Assembly: GCA_036867785.1 (NCBI GenBank)
Contig: CP145411.1
Span: 372,001 to 436,000, forward strand
Length of the DNA: 64,000 nucleotides
Reading direction: 5' to 3'
Source of the DNA: Plasmodiophora brassicae
Lineage: Eukaryota > Endomyxa: Phytomyxea > Phytomyxea > Plasmodiophorida
Shown: positions 52,650 to 64,000 of the stretch, piece after piece
Position numbering within the stretch: position 1 is the first letter of the stretch
Layout: every line of letters starts with the position of its first letter
The notes under the pieces: model-generated
Database searches by the model: none
What the model saw: only the letters and a program-made list of their open reading frames with translations
Told to the model about the DNA's origin: nothing
Position numbers and translations under genes: made by a program

Positions 52650-52769
52650 GGTTACATCACCATGCGGTTCCCCGGTGGTCCCCCTCCCGAGTACTGAACA
52701 GGCCAAACACCATTTGGCTTCGCAATTCGGAATGAGATACGGCACATTCGGTGTTGTATGAACGTAACC
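52650..52769 (-). rRNA. 5S ribosomal RNA, copy 3
   Basis: Identical to the other three 120-nt copies and followed by six T. Unlike them it lacks the conserved 5' block: its upstream flank diverges right at the 5S boundary. It lies about 200 bp before the thiolase start on the opposite strand. Confidence 0.95.
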
Positions 52770-52930
52770 GGATGAGCTCGCGACGCCGCAGCTATGTGTC
52801 CAGGACGGGTTCGAATCAGCCGTCCCGTTCCTGGCCCAATCAGTCCTCTCACACGGCACGGACGTACGCGGCACATCCGACCCAGAACACCGGATGCAAG
52901 GCCGGCGGTCAACCATCAAACCCATCGTGA

Positions 52931-54257
<1,327 letters not shown>

Positions 54258-54556
54258 ACCTGTCACCCAGTACGTGTTGATGCTTCATTAGTATTCCGAA
54301 ACACCCTACACGGAGCCAATACTCGTTTGCAGTGAGGTGCCATGATCGAGGGAATCTTGGGTCGCTCCTTTACGTCGTTTACCGAAGGTCTTCAGGTACC
54401 GACGCCTACTAGCGACCCGTGGGGATGTGCCTGCCGTGGCGCGATAGCGTCGCGCTGCCATCGCGCCGCTCGCAGACTGACGGTTGCCGCGACAGCGAGT
54501 CACGCCGGAACGCCGTGGCCGGTGGCATCGGACTTCATCACCAGCCAAGTGCCGCT

Positions 54557-55028
54557 ATGTCGGCCTTGTTTGTCTATGGGACGTTGATGTGCCCGGAGGT
54601 TCTACGCTGCCTGATTGGCCGCATCCCAGGTCACCGCGCGGCCTCGGTTCCTGGTCTACAGCGCTATGCTCTCAGGTACGCACCGGGGCACGCTCGTCAC
54701 TGATCGCTGAATGTGGCAATTCTGCAGAGATATGATATACCCAGTCGTTGTACCAGAGGCGGACGCGACGACCGATGGGCTACTACTTCTAGACCTGACG
54801 TTGGAAGAAATGGTTGTCCTCGATGAGTTCGAAGGAGATGGGTACAATCGGGTAGAGCTGCGCCCCGATCAATGCCACGCGTGCGGTATTCCGCCTGAAC
54901 CAGCCCCTTCTGTTTATATCGGTACCGATGCTCTTGCCGCGCGTATCGACGAATCGGTAGAGTGGTCACTTGACGATTTCAGGCGTCTCCATTTGGCGAC
55001 GTACCTTGAGGAGATGGCTTGCCAGTAA
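54557..55028 (+). CDS. GGACT: AIG2-like gamma-glutamylcyclotransferase family protein
   Basis: Exons 54557-54675 and 54728-55028 join across a 52-nt intron (phase 2) to give 139 residues, a normal length for the family. The N terminus MSALFVYGTLMCPEVLRCLI holds the YGTLM substrate-loop motif, and the splice gives YALRDMIYPVVVPEADATTD. VVLDEFEGDGYNRVEL holds the acidic residue expected for catalysis. Relatives (GGACT) release 5-oxoproline from gamma-glutamyl-amine crosslinks; others act on glutathione derivatives. The exact substrate cannot be told. The 299 bp between the thiolase stop and this start hold no clear gene. Confidence 0.85.
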
Positions 55029-55426
55029 AACACCCGGCATTGGCACCAGCGAAAAAGGCTTCCAACCCTGTCAACGACTCCCCAGCCGCGAACGAGGCTG
55101 GACACGCACGAGATGTCAAACAGATCACGAACGACGATATCACAGTCGGCTATTCGCGCACGGAGGAGACGTAGGTCGTCAGATACGGCGCTGTCCAGGA
55201 CCGAAGGTTGAGCGGGAGTGCATCTATTCTATAGCGGGTTCCGCCGTTCGTTGGCTGGGCGACAAAGTCACCGGCGGCGGGTTTCGCGGCCACTGCGACT
55301 GTTTTGCGGTGGCGTATCGCAGGTGGAGAGGTCACCCGGGGGTAGCAGCTGGTCTCTGCACGGGATGCACCGCTGATGGAGACGTTCCGATCACGGCCTG
55401 ACGCGGTACGAGAACCATCGGAGTGA
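55029..55426. other. Intergenic region, likely with the missing first exon of the helicase gene
   Basis: The helicase frame opens at 55427 with no ATG before its conserved core, so its first exon should be in this stretch. A candidate ATG at 55376 starts METFRSRPDA before a possible GTACGA donor, but the phase does not fit the next exon, so I did not choose it. Nothing else is recognised. Confidence 0.3.
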
Positions 55427-58400
55427 CATGGGATCATCAGGGATTCACTGGATTCGCAGTCCAAATGGGCAGTAACGCCGAGCAAGGCGTCGGCGCCGGC
55501 GGCGTCGCCTCCAAGGATACCGCGATCGCTCCTTGTGAATCTTAATCCTGAGCAGCTGCGAGCGGTGAAATACGATGGCGCGTCGCCATTGATTATTGTG
55601 GCCGGTGCTGGTAGCGGGAAGACAGCGACGCTGACTATGAGAATAGCCGACCTGATTTCCACCCGGCATGTCAGCCCGGAGCAGATACTGGCGGTCACGT
55701 TCACAAGGAAAGCAGGTACAACGTTTGGAGTCGTTACGGGTTGGGGTGTCGCGTCGTAATCTCTACTACCTAGGCGACGAGATGAGAGCGCGACTCCACA
55801 GTTCGGGATTGGGAGCGCTAGCCGGCAGAGTACGGGCCTGCAACTTCCACCAACTGTGCCTGAGCATTCTGAAAGAACACTTCCGAGACGCCGGGTTTGC
55901 ACAGACGCCGCAGGTCCTCAGCCGTGATACCCAGCGTCGCATCGTCCGGGAGGCAATCCTGCACTGGAAGACTGCTCACAAGTCGGACAGACTCAACGTC
56001 TGCTCGTTGCTCAGTCACGTTTGGTCTGCACTCCGCCTCATTGCGCTTGCTAGGTTGGGGTCACCGTTAGCGATGATGATATGTCGGACGCGTCGAACGA
56101 AGGCGACCGCGATAAAGCGTCTCCGGGCGTCTCTACCCGCGACATCAACTACTTCTGTGATTTCATTGGGAAAGCAAAGGCTCGAAGACAAAAGCCGAAC
56201 GAGTTCGTTGATGATCACGCCAATATCTACGCGCACTACCTTCAATCTCTTGTAAGCGTCGCTTTTCTTGCACGTGCTCTGTACTGGTATTGAGCATTAC
56301 GACGCCGCAGAAAAGTGGAGGCCAACTTGATTTCCAGGATTTCGTTCCTCTAACGATTCGGTTGCTGAAGTGTCGTCCGAACATACTCCATTCGCTGCGG
56401 CAGCGCTGGCTCCACATCATGTCAGTAACCTGGAACTTTCTGGTGTTCAACGGAACGCTCATAGGTGTGCAGCGTCGACGAATACCAGGACGTTTCAGAC
56501 GACCAGTTTGAACTCATTCAACTGCTCGTTGGCAGTTCGGGGCACCTTACCGTCTGCGGCGATGACGATCAGTCGATCTACGCGTTTCGCTTTGGTACAT
56601 CACAAAGGTACCTTCTGCAATGCTTGTGCTGCGTGCGTCAGGTGCTGAGTAACGTTGCAGTTTCAACTTGCTGAAGTCGTCGTACCCTAAGCATGAACTT
56701 GTTATGCTGACGGAGACATACCGGTCATCTCCTGAAATCGTCCAGTTGGCTTCAAAAGTCATTAACCACAACAAGAATCGGACTTCAAAGGCCATCGTTA
56801 CCACGAAACCTAGTTCCAGCCCTGTCATGGTAACTACCTGAACAGCAGGGTTGGAGGGTCTCCTCAGGACTGACTCGTGCCATTCAGTTTCGTATTTGTG
56901 GTGATTTTGGTGCGGAAGTTCGCGACGTTGTATCCCAGATTCGAAGGCTCGTCGACGTGAACCACATGCAGTATTCAATTCAATTATTTCTGGTTGGTGA
57001 AGTCGTACTTACTCGGTACATTGCTGCCCACGTAGGCTCTCCGATATTGCCATACTCTGCAGGACCCGCTCCCCTTTGGTCTTTTTCGCGAGAGCACTAC
57101 AAGAGGTCGGTATACTAGGATGAATTAACGCATTCTTATAATATTCAATGGACGTTTAAAGGCGCTGATTCCTTTCGAGGCAGCTCGAGACGAGAAAGAA
57201 ACTAGTGGACGTGAAGCTAAGCAGAGCAAACAGGTCCGACACAAGGTATCATATACGTTCCGAGTTAGACTGAAGTCGCGCCAGGTCCTTGATATGATCG
57301 CATATTGCCATTTAATCTGCGATCCTCCTGTGCGGCAAGAAGAGGTAGAACCGCAGTTCATGACATGAAAGCACACTGGATTTAACGCCATCTAATGCTT
57401 AGATCGACGCGGCGTTTCTTCGGGTTGTTAACGTTCCTAAACGCCAGATTGGGAAATCGACAGTTGATATGATTGTGAATAAGCAAAAACAGCAGAAAGA
57501 TATGTCACTTCTCAAGGTGACGTTCCTATCTGATCGCGATGCACGTCTTCGCCTAATCAACGTGCAGGTGGCATCTCGTCTTATTTCCTCTTCTGATCTG
57601 CCCGCGCGTGCCCGGAAATCGCTGAGTGACTTTCTTTCTCTCATACGCGTTTTAAAGTCACAGTGCCGGTCGAAGCCTAATGTTGAAACCATAAAGAAGA
57701 TTGATGCAGGCACAGGCTACTCTGCGAAGACGAAAATGAAAGGTTCGTCGGCAAACTGTATTTCGTTGACATTCACTTACAGCGTGTCCGTTCCCAAGGT
57801 GACCTCATCGGGCTAATTGAGGTTGCGCAGCGAGCCGACCATGCCAAAGCAACGTTAGCAGAAATGTGCGAGATGTGCAAGGCATCGCCCATGACGCCAG
57901 CCACGTCGCGAAACGCGGTAACGCTATCGACCATCCATCAAGCGAAAGGCAAAGAATGTGAGGGCAGTTTCCTCATGAATCATCTTTCACTCCTGACTCT
58001 ATCATAGGGACGTGCGTGTTTGTCGTCCAATTCAACGAGGGTGTCATCCCCGTCGAGTTCAGAATCACTGACCAAAGCCACGTGGCTTCTCCTAAGGTCG
58101 GTACTGTTACGTTAACCATGGGAATAGCACTGATTCGTCGTAGCAAGCATCGCAAGAAGAGTTGCTGCACCAGTCCCATGAGCACATAGAAGAGGAACGA
58201 CGAATCTGCTACGTTGGACTGACGCGCGCTAAGACACATCTGTTTCTGAGCGCAACGAAGATGGACGCAAAGGTGACGTTTCCACAGCACCTATTCTTGT
58301 ACATGTGGCTAACATTAGCATCTAGGGGAGTAATTCTGTTCCATCTCGGTTTGTTCAAGAATTTCCTGAGCAACTGGTTGCGCCTTGGCCAGGAGCCGCC

Positions 58401-58865
58401 AATGTACAGTGCACCACTCCCAAAGCGCCACCACACTCGGAATCGTCAAGGGCGCCCTCGTCTGCCGAGGGCCAGCGAGCGCTTGCATCGGGCGCTTCAA
58501 AGCCGACTTTTACCGGATTCCAAACCGCCGCTTCTTTGCGCGGCCAGCAAGGCCTTCAGCCAGCCGCTTCGGCTCCTAGTCAGCCCTTCAGGCCGCCAAC
58601 TCTGCTGCCGTCAGGTTCTGCATTTCCGACATCGGGAGGTACATTCCAGGCGGGAGTCAGGACATTGTCCCAACGTATGCCTATGGCTACTCCCAGCGCG
58701 CGACCCATGTCCTCATATCAGCGCCTACAAGAAACGTCTAACCTGCCGCAGCAGGTTCCAACAGCTGGGCCAACTGGTCAGTCTGAGCGGCGTCCAAATG
58801 ATGTCAAGCGTCCTGCACCCGTGATCAGATCCTTCGTCCCTCCATCCAAGCGTCACTTTATTTGA
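55427..58865 (+). CDS. SRS2: SRS2/UvrD-type superfamily 1A DNA helicase
   Basis: A multi-exon gene for a 3'-to-5' SF1 helicase like SRS2, which removes RAD51 from DNA and limits recombination. The core begins [11 protein letters not shown]; motif I is [19 protein letters not shown]; motif Ia is [15 protein letters not shown] across a phase-1 intron (55715-55778 region). Motif II reads [18 protein letters not shown] after an intron with a GTCAGT donor; motif III is [14 protein letters not shown]; motif IV is [12 protein letters not shown]. Motif V is [11 protein letters not shown], then [14 protein letters not shown]; motif VI is [20 protein letters not shown]. The last about 170 residues are Pro-, Ser- and Gln-rich and end in [14 protein letters not shown], like the disordered tail of SRS2. 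The true start is not resolved; 55427 is where the frame opens. The exons between 56800 and 57900 were not all phased. Confidence 0.85.
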
Positions 58866-59089
58866 TGCTGGCTAACCCGGCCTGCCATGGGATTCCATAT
58901 TTATCTACTACATGATCAGGTACCTATGTATGGGAGTAGGCCTCGTTGTCCTTTCCGAGTACAGGAAGGGCACGCGCTCATCGACTGTTGTCACGCTATC
59001 CCGCCGAGACCCTCCCTGCCTGACACGCTTCTGCTGCTCAGAAGTCATTCAGCCCGTCTGTTTGAACAGCACAGCTCACATCGCTGACC

Positions 59090-59311
59090 ATGCCGGTCCA
59101 CTCCAAGTCCCCACGTGGCTCGCCGCGCTCAAACCGCCAGACCGCCAACGCGCTCAGCGAGTTCGGCTTTGTCGAGAAAACCGCCCATGACGAAGAGCAT
59201 CGTTTCCAGCAGGGCAAGCAGCAGAACGCCCCAGCCTCCGAGAAGAACCTACACGTCCGGCCCCAAGGCCGTAAAGGCATCCACCAGAGCCCCCGCGGCA
59301 AGTCTAAGTAA
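59090..59311 (+). CDS. Hypothetical small basic protein
   Basis: A 73-codon frame with a good start context (ACCATGC). It is rich in Arg, Lys, Ser, Gln and Asn, with SPRGSPRSNRQTANALSEFG and a similar SPRG repeated near the end. No membrane segment. I recognise no family. Gene density nearby and the biased composition favour a real small gene, perhaps continuing into later exons. Confidence 0.4.
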   Translation: MPVHSKSPRGSPRSNRQTANALSEFGFVEKTAHDEEHRFQQGKQQNAPASEKNLHVRPQGRKGIHQSPRGKSK

Positions 59312-59313
59312 GA

Positions 59314-59598
59314 ATGGCGCGACCTGTCCAGACATTCTACGTAGATGATCCCCAATACACTGACAACGCTTCTCTGGCCTGGTTGGCGGACGCGACGCCC
59401 AGTCGAGGCGCGTTCGGTAGTCTCGAGACAACAACACGCTCTGTACATTCTGATTCATTTCAGTGGGGTCGTATGTCGCGTCATATCCGAGCGCCTGGAA
59501 CGGGAATTGCAGAGCGCCGCCTTCTGATGCGACATAATGTCCAGTCGACTATCAAGGCACTCGCTGCTGGAGAGGATGCATTCGGCAGGCACGCCTAG
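59314..59598 (+). CDS. Hypothetical open reading frame
   Basis: A 94-codon frame starting MARPVQTFYVDDPQYTDNAS two bases after the previous stop. An internal GTAGTC to TTTCAG segment (47 nt, about 59415-59461) could be an intron and would change the end of the protein. No domain recognised. It converges with the ARP10 gene. Confidence 0.3.
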   Translation: MARPVQTFYVDDPQYTDNASLAWLADATPSRGAFGSLETTTRSVHSDSFQWGRMSRHIRAPGTGIAERRLLMRHNVQSTIKALAAGEDAFGRHA

Positions 59599-59626
59599 CT
59601 GGCACATAATGCAACCTAAACGGGTG

Positions 59627-60636
59627 TCAGAAATGAGTCACCAGAGTCGGCTGGTCGAAAGGCGCACCTCCAGCCCATTGAAGCGTATTCGCTGGGAAGC
59701 CCACTGAGTGGCTGGACAAGAATGGAGCCAGACCTGCAGGTTCAGTTAGAAATGATAACCCCATCCCAGTTGACATGATCACCAGTAAGACGTCGTGTGG
59801 ATGCATGACCTGGTAGAAGGTTCCTTATCCGTTCCATCAGCAGTTCGCGAAGTCCAGGAATCATAGCAACGCCGCCGATAACTAACAAGGATCCAGCCAG
59901 TTGTTTGCGTTGGTCCAGTGGACACACCGACAGGACATCCAGGATTATGGGAACGACTTCGTCAATGTAGTCCTCGATGGCCGACTGCATCTCTCGGAAC
60001 GTAACGCTGCAGGACACAGTGCCCTCACCACTCGTCAACGGCACGATTCGGTCAAGACCATCCTCGTCAGCAACGCATCCGAATTGGACAAAGAACTCGA
60101 CCAATGCATTGTCAGACGGAGGTGCGTTGGGGCAGACGTGACGGAACGTTCTCAAGAGGCTGGCCGGATCCACAACTCTGCAGCCTGACATGACACACCC
60201 GAGCACAACAGGGGTGACCTGATAAAGGACACCTCATTCAGTGCCGATGGGAAAACTCTGACCCGAACTAGACGCTCACTGTTGTACGACGATATGAAAG
60301 GTCAATTATGATGGCGGTATCAGTTTGCGAGGCGTACATGGTCAGGATCGGCGCAGGTACAAACGCGACCTGCTTTGCACCAAACGACACAAGCGCGCTG
60401 GCGATGCTCCGTTCGAAATCCCTGGGCCAGTCGACGTCCCAGCAAACACACACGCTGGCGTCCCTTACCGACGGTATGTGCCCGAGACGATACAGCCTCG
60501 ACAAATGCCGCCTCACATCACGACTGTGCCGATCGAACCCAGCATCCGTCACGACGTTCATAACGGCACCGTCTGACGTGCCGAACTGGCAAACCCCATC
60601 GCCGATCACAAGCACGACCCACGATGAAGGACCCAT
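59627..60636 (-). CDS. ACTR10: Actin-related protein 10 (dynactin pointed-end ARP11/ACTR10-like)
   Basis: Three exons, 60636-60280, 60218-59783 and 59733-59627, joined by introns of 61 and 49 nt (phases 0 and 1), give 299 residues. Start MGPSSWVVLVIGDGVCQFG is the actin-fold phosphate-1 strand with a weak nucleotide loop. VAFVPAPILTMYAS and IIDLSYRRTTVSV-like sequence before the splice match the ARP10 segment FVPAHLLAL ... RETTV. LLVIGGVAMIPGLRELLMER is the conserved actin GG ... PG segment, and the third exon gives SVGFPANTLQWAGGAPFDQP, the actin-family WxGG end. ARP10/ARP11 caps the pointed end of the dynactin filament with p62 and links cargo to cytoplasmic dynein. At 299 residues it is shorter than the animal protein (about 417). 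Confidence 0.8.
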
Positions 60637-60885
60637 CTAATGCCGCGCACCCCGAAATTAAACGCCATTGCAGGGGCTCTGGGGCATTGGACGAGCGGCT
60701 ACCTACTGGCAGGAGTTAACCATGAGGGTCGTATACGATAACTGCTAGTTCCTTGACGAGGGAGAACTGACGCAACGCAGGTCGCAGACTGGGCACACGA
60801 TTGCTGGTACGAATGGTCGCGGGAGCAACTCCTGTCGCCCCATGACAGGTCTGCCGTCTGGGTTCGTAACTCCGTGATTGTGGCA
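60637..60885. promoter_or_regulatory. Bidirectional intergenic region between ARP10 and SAP30BP
   Basis: About 249 bp lie between two divergent start codons, so the promoters of both must lie here. No known element stands out. Inferred from layout only. Confidence 0.35.
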
Positions 60886-61531
60886 ATGCATCGCAGGGCG
60901 CCGCTCGTTGCGCATTATGCCAGTGACGACGACGAGGAAGACGACGTCGTTGACGAGGCGGCGGTTCCGACCGCGCAGGACGAGGTGCAGGTAGGCGCAC
61001 GTCCTGAGGATCCGGTGACGGCGCGTGACGACCGCGCGCGGTTGTTGTTGCCGCCGTCGCCAATCGGTGAAGCGGATCCCGACGTGCAGGAGAACATCCG
61101 GCAGTGCATCGAGCACCAGCGCCGAGGGCACAATTTCAACGCGTCGCTCCGTGCCCATGAACTCTTCATCAACCCATATATTCTGGAGACTGTCGCTAAG
61201 GTTGAAGGCATCGTATGTTAGCGGTTGGTTACCGGTTAAACCTGAGCATGGTTTGCTATAGCTCTATGGCATATACGAACATGGGACAAATATGCCCACG
61301 ACTATGCACGACCCGAAACGGTTTGCTGACGATGAATACTTTGACAAGCTGGCCGAAACGCGCGATCGGTTGGATGCCGACAGACAAGAAGCTGCGAGAC
61401 AGCGGGCGCTGTCGAATGACCCCAACCGATCCATAGAGTTCACGGCCGCATCTCAATCGCGAGCAACCCCTCAGGACGCGTTACGAAGGGCCAGGGCGCT
61501 TGCTGCGCAATACTCCCAGACGCTACGATAA
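60886..61531 (+). CDS. SAP30BP: SAP30BP/HCNGP-like protein
   Basis: Exons 60886-61212 and 61262-61531 join across a 49-nt intron (phase 0) for 198 residues. The N terminus has an acidic stretch (ASDDDEEDDVVDEAA). The HCNGP core follows: PPSPIGEADPDVQENIRQCI, then NASLRAHELFINPYILETV, and across the splice LYGIYEHGTNMPTTMHDPKR, matching the family's YExG-TN-P-x-x-x-DPxx-F motif, then an EYFDKLAETRDRL helix. In animals the protein binds the SIN3 subunit SAP30 and acts in transcription and splicing; this role is inferred. The ATG at 60886 precedes the acidic region and is preferred over an upstream GTG. Confidence 0.85.
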
Positions 61532-61872
61532 ACCACGTCGCGTATGCAGGCCCAGCGTCTCCTACAGTAGCAACTCCAGACGCAGACGACGGGACGAGAT
61601 GCGCCACACTGTGCTCGACGTCTCAGAGCATGTCGATCGCGAACCGCTGGTACGCCCCCAGTCAGAAGATTGCCAACCGAAGCGACGTGCTGGACGATTT
61701 CGTAATCGGAGACAGAGACCATGAATCTCAAACAGTGTATGTTGCTATCGTTCTTAGCGGCGATTTAGATGCATCGTTGTGTTAATCATCATGCCATTGC
61801 CGAACAGAACGGCTGTCTTGAGCAGGTGTCCATGTGGACGCGCAGCAGTTAGGAGCATATTGATGTTCTCGT
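61532..61872. other. Intergenic region, no supported gene
   Basis: All three plus frames have partial openings just after the SAP30BP stop, and one runs open from within SAP30BP to about 61788 (including WYAPSQKIANRSDVLDDFVI). None has a convincing start or motif. It probably holds the 3' ends of SAP30BP and the converging kinase gene. Confidence 0.35.
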
Positions 61873-63060
61873 CTACGAAACCGAAGCAAGCTTCAGTTGC
61901 AACCGCTGAATCATTTCATCCTTTGCGTTCAACGCCTCTTGTAGACGACCGATAATGGGCGACACAACGCGAACGAGCGGCCATTCCAGCAGGTCGGAGA
62001 GTGAGGGTCGAGACTCGGGTTTCGCCGCGGTCATTGCCCGTACCATCGTCGCCACGTCGGGGAACTCACTGGTCCAAGGCATTGAGAGCGCCCCAGATCG
62101 AACGTCATTGAAGGCAAGCGCACGTTCCATTCCAGTCGAAAACGATGAGAACAGCTCCATCAGGCAGAGGCCCAGCGAGAAAACGTCGCCCTGCATCGAT
62201 GCATTGTTCTCCGGCGGTGAATATGATGCTGTTCCCAACACATGCGACGACGAGGCGCCGCAATCGCCGAAATCCCCGATCTTCACAACGCCGGACGTGT
62301 CAATGAACGCGTTGTCAGGTTTCACGTCATTGTGGACAACGCCGTTCGTGTGCAAGTGCTGAACACCGCGAACCATTTGACGGAATATGTCCAGCGCCTG
62401 TGCAGGATTGATGAAACTACCGCGCGACGTCATCCATGTTCGTAAGGTCTCCTGGCAGCACTCCATCTGAATGAACAGGACATGGGACGCCGCTGCAAGT
62501 CCACGCGACAGAGACGACGATACTGAAAGGCCGCCATCCAGGCGGCCTCGCGCGGAGGACATGAATTCGAATAGCGCCAGCGTCAGTTTCTCGACCCAGC
62601 AGGAAAAGTATCGCACGAGGTTCTCATGTGGGGGAACCCGAGCCATTGTCTGTACCTCGCGCAAGACACGCGCCGACTCGGACGACCATGAGAACGGGAT
62701 GCACTTAATCTGTTCGCACACCCATCACTACCGGTTACCATGTCAGCACTAACGCAACCTGACAGCATATTGTTGCAGGTCGAGACGATTCGTGACCTCG
62801 TAGACGACTCCGTTGGCGCCAACGCCAAGGTACTGGACGAACGTAAAGTGGCCGAACGCACCGGGTGCCGTATCACAACGCGTCGGCGTCGCCGCTTTGT
62901 GCACCGGTACGGACGGTCGTACGCTTTCCCGCACCGAGGCGCCCGGCCCCGACGGAACCGGGGTCGCGACCGCCGCACCGGACGCGATCGCCGGCAGGCG
63001 GTTACCCGCTCCCACCAGGCACGCCCGGGACAACGCCGAACGCGACCCCGACGCCAACAT
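61873..63060 (-). CDS. eIF2-alpha-kinase-like protein kinase
   Basis: Exons 63060-62764 and 62709-61873 join across a 54-nt intron (phase 0, donor GTCAGG) to 377 residues. The splice gives QQYA plus IKCIPFSW, restoring the invariant lysine of the AxK motif. The glycine loop is YLGVGANGVVYEV (about residue 80). RYFSCWVEK and LFIQMECCQETLRTWM are typical of eIF2 kinases (compare the LxIQMxLC of HRI), as is STGMERALAFNDVRSG in the C lobe. The catalytic loop reads VVHNDVKPDN, so Arg of HRD is Asn here while the Asp is kept; KIGDFG holds the magnesium Asp. A short insert between the lobes (GRLDGGLSVSSSLSRG) sits where eIF2 kinases have their insert. No sensor domain is present. Eukaryotic eIF2 kinases curb translation under stress; that role is inferred. 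Confidence 0.75.
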
Positions 63061-63313
63061 CGGCCCCCTGTTAGACTAGTGGCGGGGTTCGACCGACCTG
63101 GGCCCCCCTGGCCCAGAGTGGGGGGTTCCTTTTTGGACATCCGCATGACAGTGACGACTGACGCCACATCATGCGGGACTGCGACTGGCACGTCCCGGTG
63201 GTCAGGTATGTAACGCGGATTCATCTCAGGCCACAGTGCCAAGCAAAAAAGGGGGACGTCCCTGACGAGTGGCGACGAACGACAGAGATGCTGCCTGCCG
63301 TCGGCAGTTCATT

Positions 63314-63968
63314 TCACTTCTTGTCGAGTTGGAGGTCGCGGGACAGGAACCGGTGGACGCGCAGGAGGATGTCCTCGAACGGGTTCGGGTACCGCGTGCA
63401 GGCCAGGGCGATCAGCAGGTCGATGAACTCGGGGAGGAACATGCGGCGGTCGCTGTCGGCGTGCAGGTCGATGATGCGTTCGCCCATGCGCAGGATGTCC
63501 TCGATGGTGAAGCCGTGCGCGTGCAGCTTCGCGTCGTAGAAGAACCGGTTGACGTCGTCGATCGACATGGACGACGATAGCATGCCGAGCTGGTCGACCT
63601 TGGCGGACTTGCCCGTTTCCGCCTTCACCGCCAGTCTGTTGTTGCTGAACTTCTGGAACATGGCCATGATCGGTCTGATGAACGGGCGTAACGTTTGCAG
63701 GAGGTGCGACGCCCGTCCCTCTGTCTCCAGTGCTCGCTTCCCGTATACGACAATGAAATTCTCGATAACGTTCTGAAGACGCAAGCCCAGCTCCGGCCTG
63801 TCGTACGGGTGCAGTTTGGCGATCTTCACCAGCAGGTGCACGAATTGTCGGACGGTGATCTCCGTCCTCAGCTGGACGTTTCCATCGGGTGCGACCTCTT
63901 CGAACAGCTCCAGCAGCTTCACCGGCGTCAGCGCCTGTGACAGCAACTTCGAATCCTTGGTCAGCATC
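63314..63968 (-). CDS. 3' part of an unidentified gene with two similar helical segments
   Basis: The last exon of a gene whose 5' part lies beyond the window: a GCTACAG acceptor precedes the frame at 63968. It encodes about 217 residues with no cysteine clusters, signal or membrane segment. Two segments look alike: FVHLLVKIAKLHPYDRPELG near the start and FIDLLIALACTRYPNPFEDI near the end, each followed by a basic amphipathic helix, suggesting an internal duplication of an all-helical domain. I do not recognise the family; a helical-repeat or cilia-associated protein is only a guess. It ends at 63314, about 250 bp from the kinase gene. Confidence 0.55.
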
Positions 63969-64000
63969 CTGTAGCGGGGGGTTTAACTGCTTGCCACCAG

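Noticed and set aside
47300-52697. A shared protein tail GYITMRFPGGPPPEY at the end of several open frames.
   Set aside because: It is the translation of the 5S gene read antisense; identity comes from the rRNA, not from a protein.
52795-52835. A tRNA-like T arm (GGGTTCGAATC) upstream of the thiolase gene.
   Set aside because: The flanking bases do not form a 5-bp T stem, and no D arm, anticodon arm or acceptor stem fits.
61500-61788. A possible gene following SAP30BP.
   Set aside because: Several overlapping frames compete, none with a clear start, motif or splice support.

Overview
The window reads as nuclear DNA of a flagellated eukaryotic protist. Genes are dense on both strands and cut by very short GT-AG introns; those I could phase exactly are 35 to 82 nt, mostly 49 to 64. 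TAA, TAG and TGA all act as stops, so the standard code fits. Flagella are implied by a monomeric inner-arm axonemal dynein heavy chain. No bacterial-style operons or Shine-Dalgarno sites are seen. I cannot name the lineage from sequence alone.

Layout. (1) 1-12868, minus: the 5' part of a giant secreted or surface protein with a signal peptide, a duplicated N-terminal module, two IPT/TIG domains and a long array of cysteine-rich GCC2/GCC3 (ephrin-receptor-like) repeats; it runs off the left edge. (2) 13034-14684, minus: cohesion factor DCC1, head to head with (3) 14951-31553, plus: the dynein heavy chain with four recognisable AAA P-loops, stalk and C-terminal domain. (4) 31.6-33.5 kb: a 5S rRNA gene, a 0.43-kb near-palindrome with gag-like coding, and a run of 24 G. 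(5) 33487-34985, plus: a small secreted Gly-rich protein and a METTL22-like methyltransferase. (6) 35770-47149, plus: a second giant IPT/GCC protein, paralogous to the first. (7) 47.2-48.2 kb: an inverted duplication with 300-bp arms, each carrying a 5S rRNA gene. (8) 49458-63968: housekeeping and chromatin genes: a SUV39-type SET methyltransferase, ribosomal protein L12, another 5S gene, thiolase, a gamma-glutamylcyclotransferase-like protein, an SRS2/UvrD-type helicase, dynactin ARP10, a SAP30BP/HCNGP homologue, an eIF2-alpha-kinase-like protein, and the 3' end of an unidentified gene.

The least expected results are four identical 120-nt 5S rRNA genes scattered singly among protein genes (two in the inverted duplication), a conserved block just upstream of three of them, and the pair of giant paralogous cysteine-rich surface proteins on either side of the dynein locus. 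The dynein gene also carries one apparent 1-nt frameshift. Neighbouring genes show no shared pathway, except that DCC1, the SRS2-like helicase and the SET protein all act on chromosomes, and dynein and ARP10 are both motor-related.
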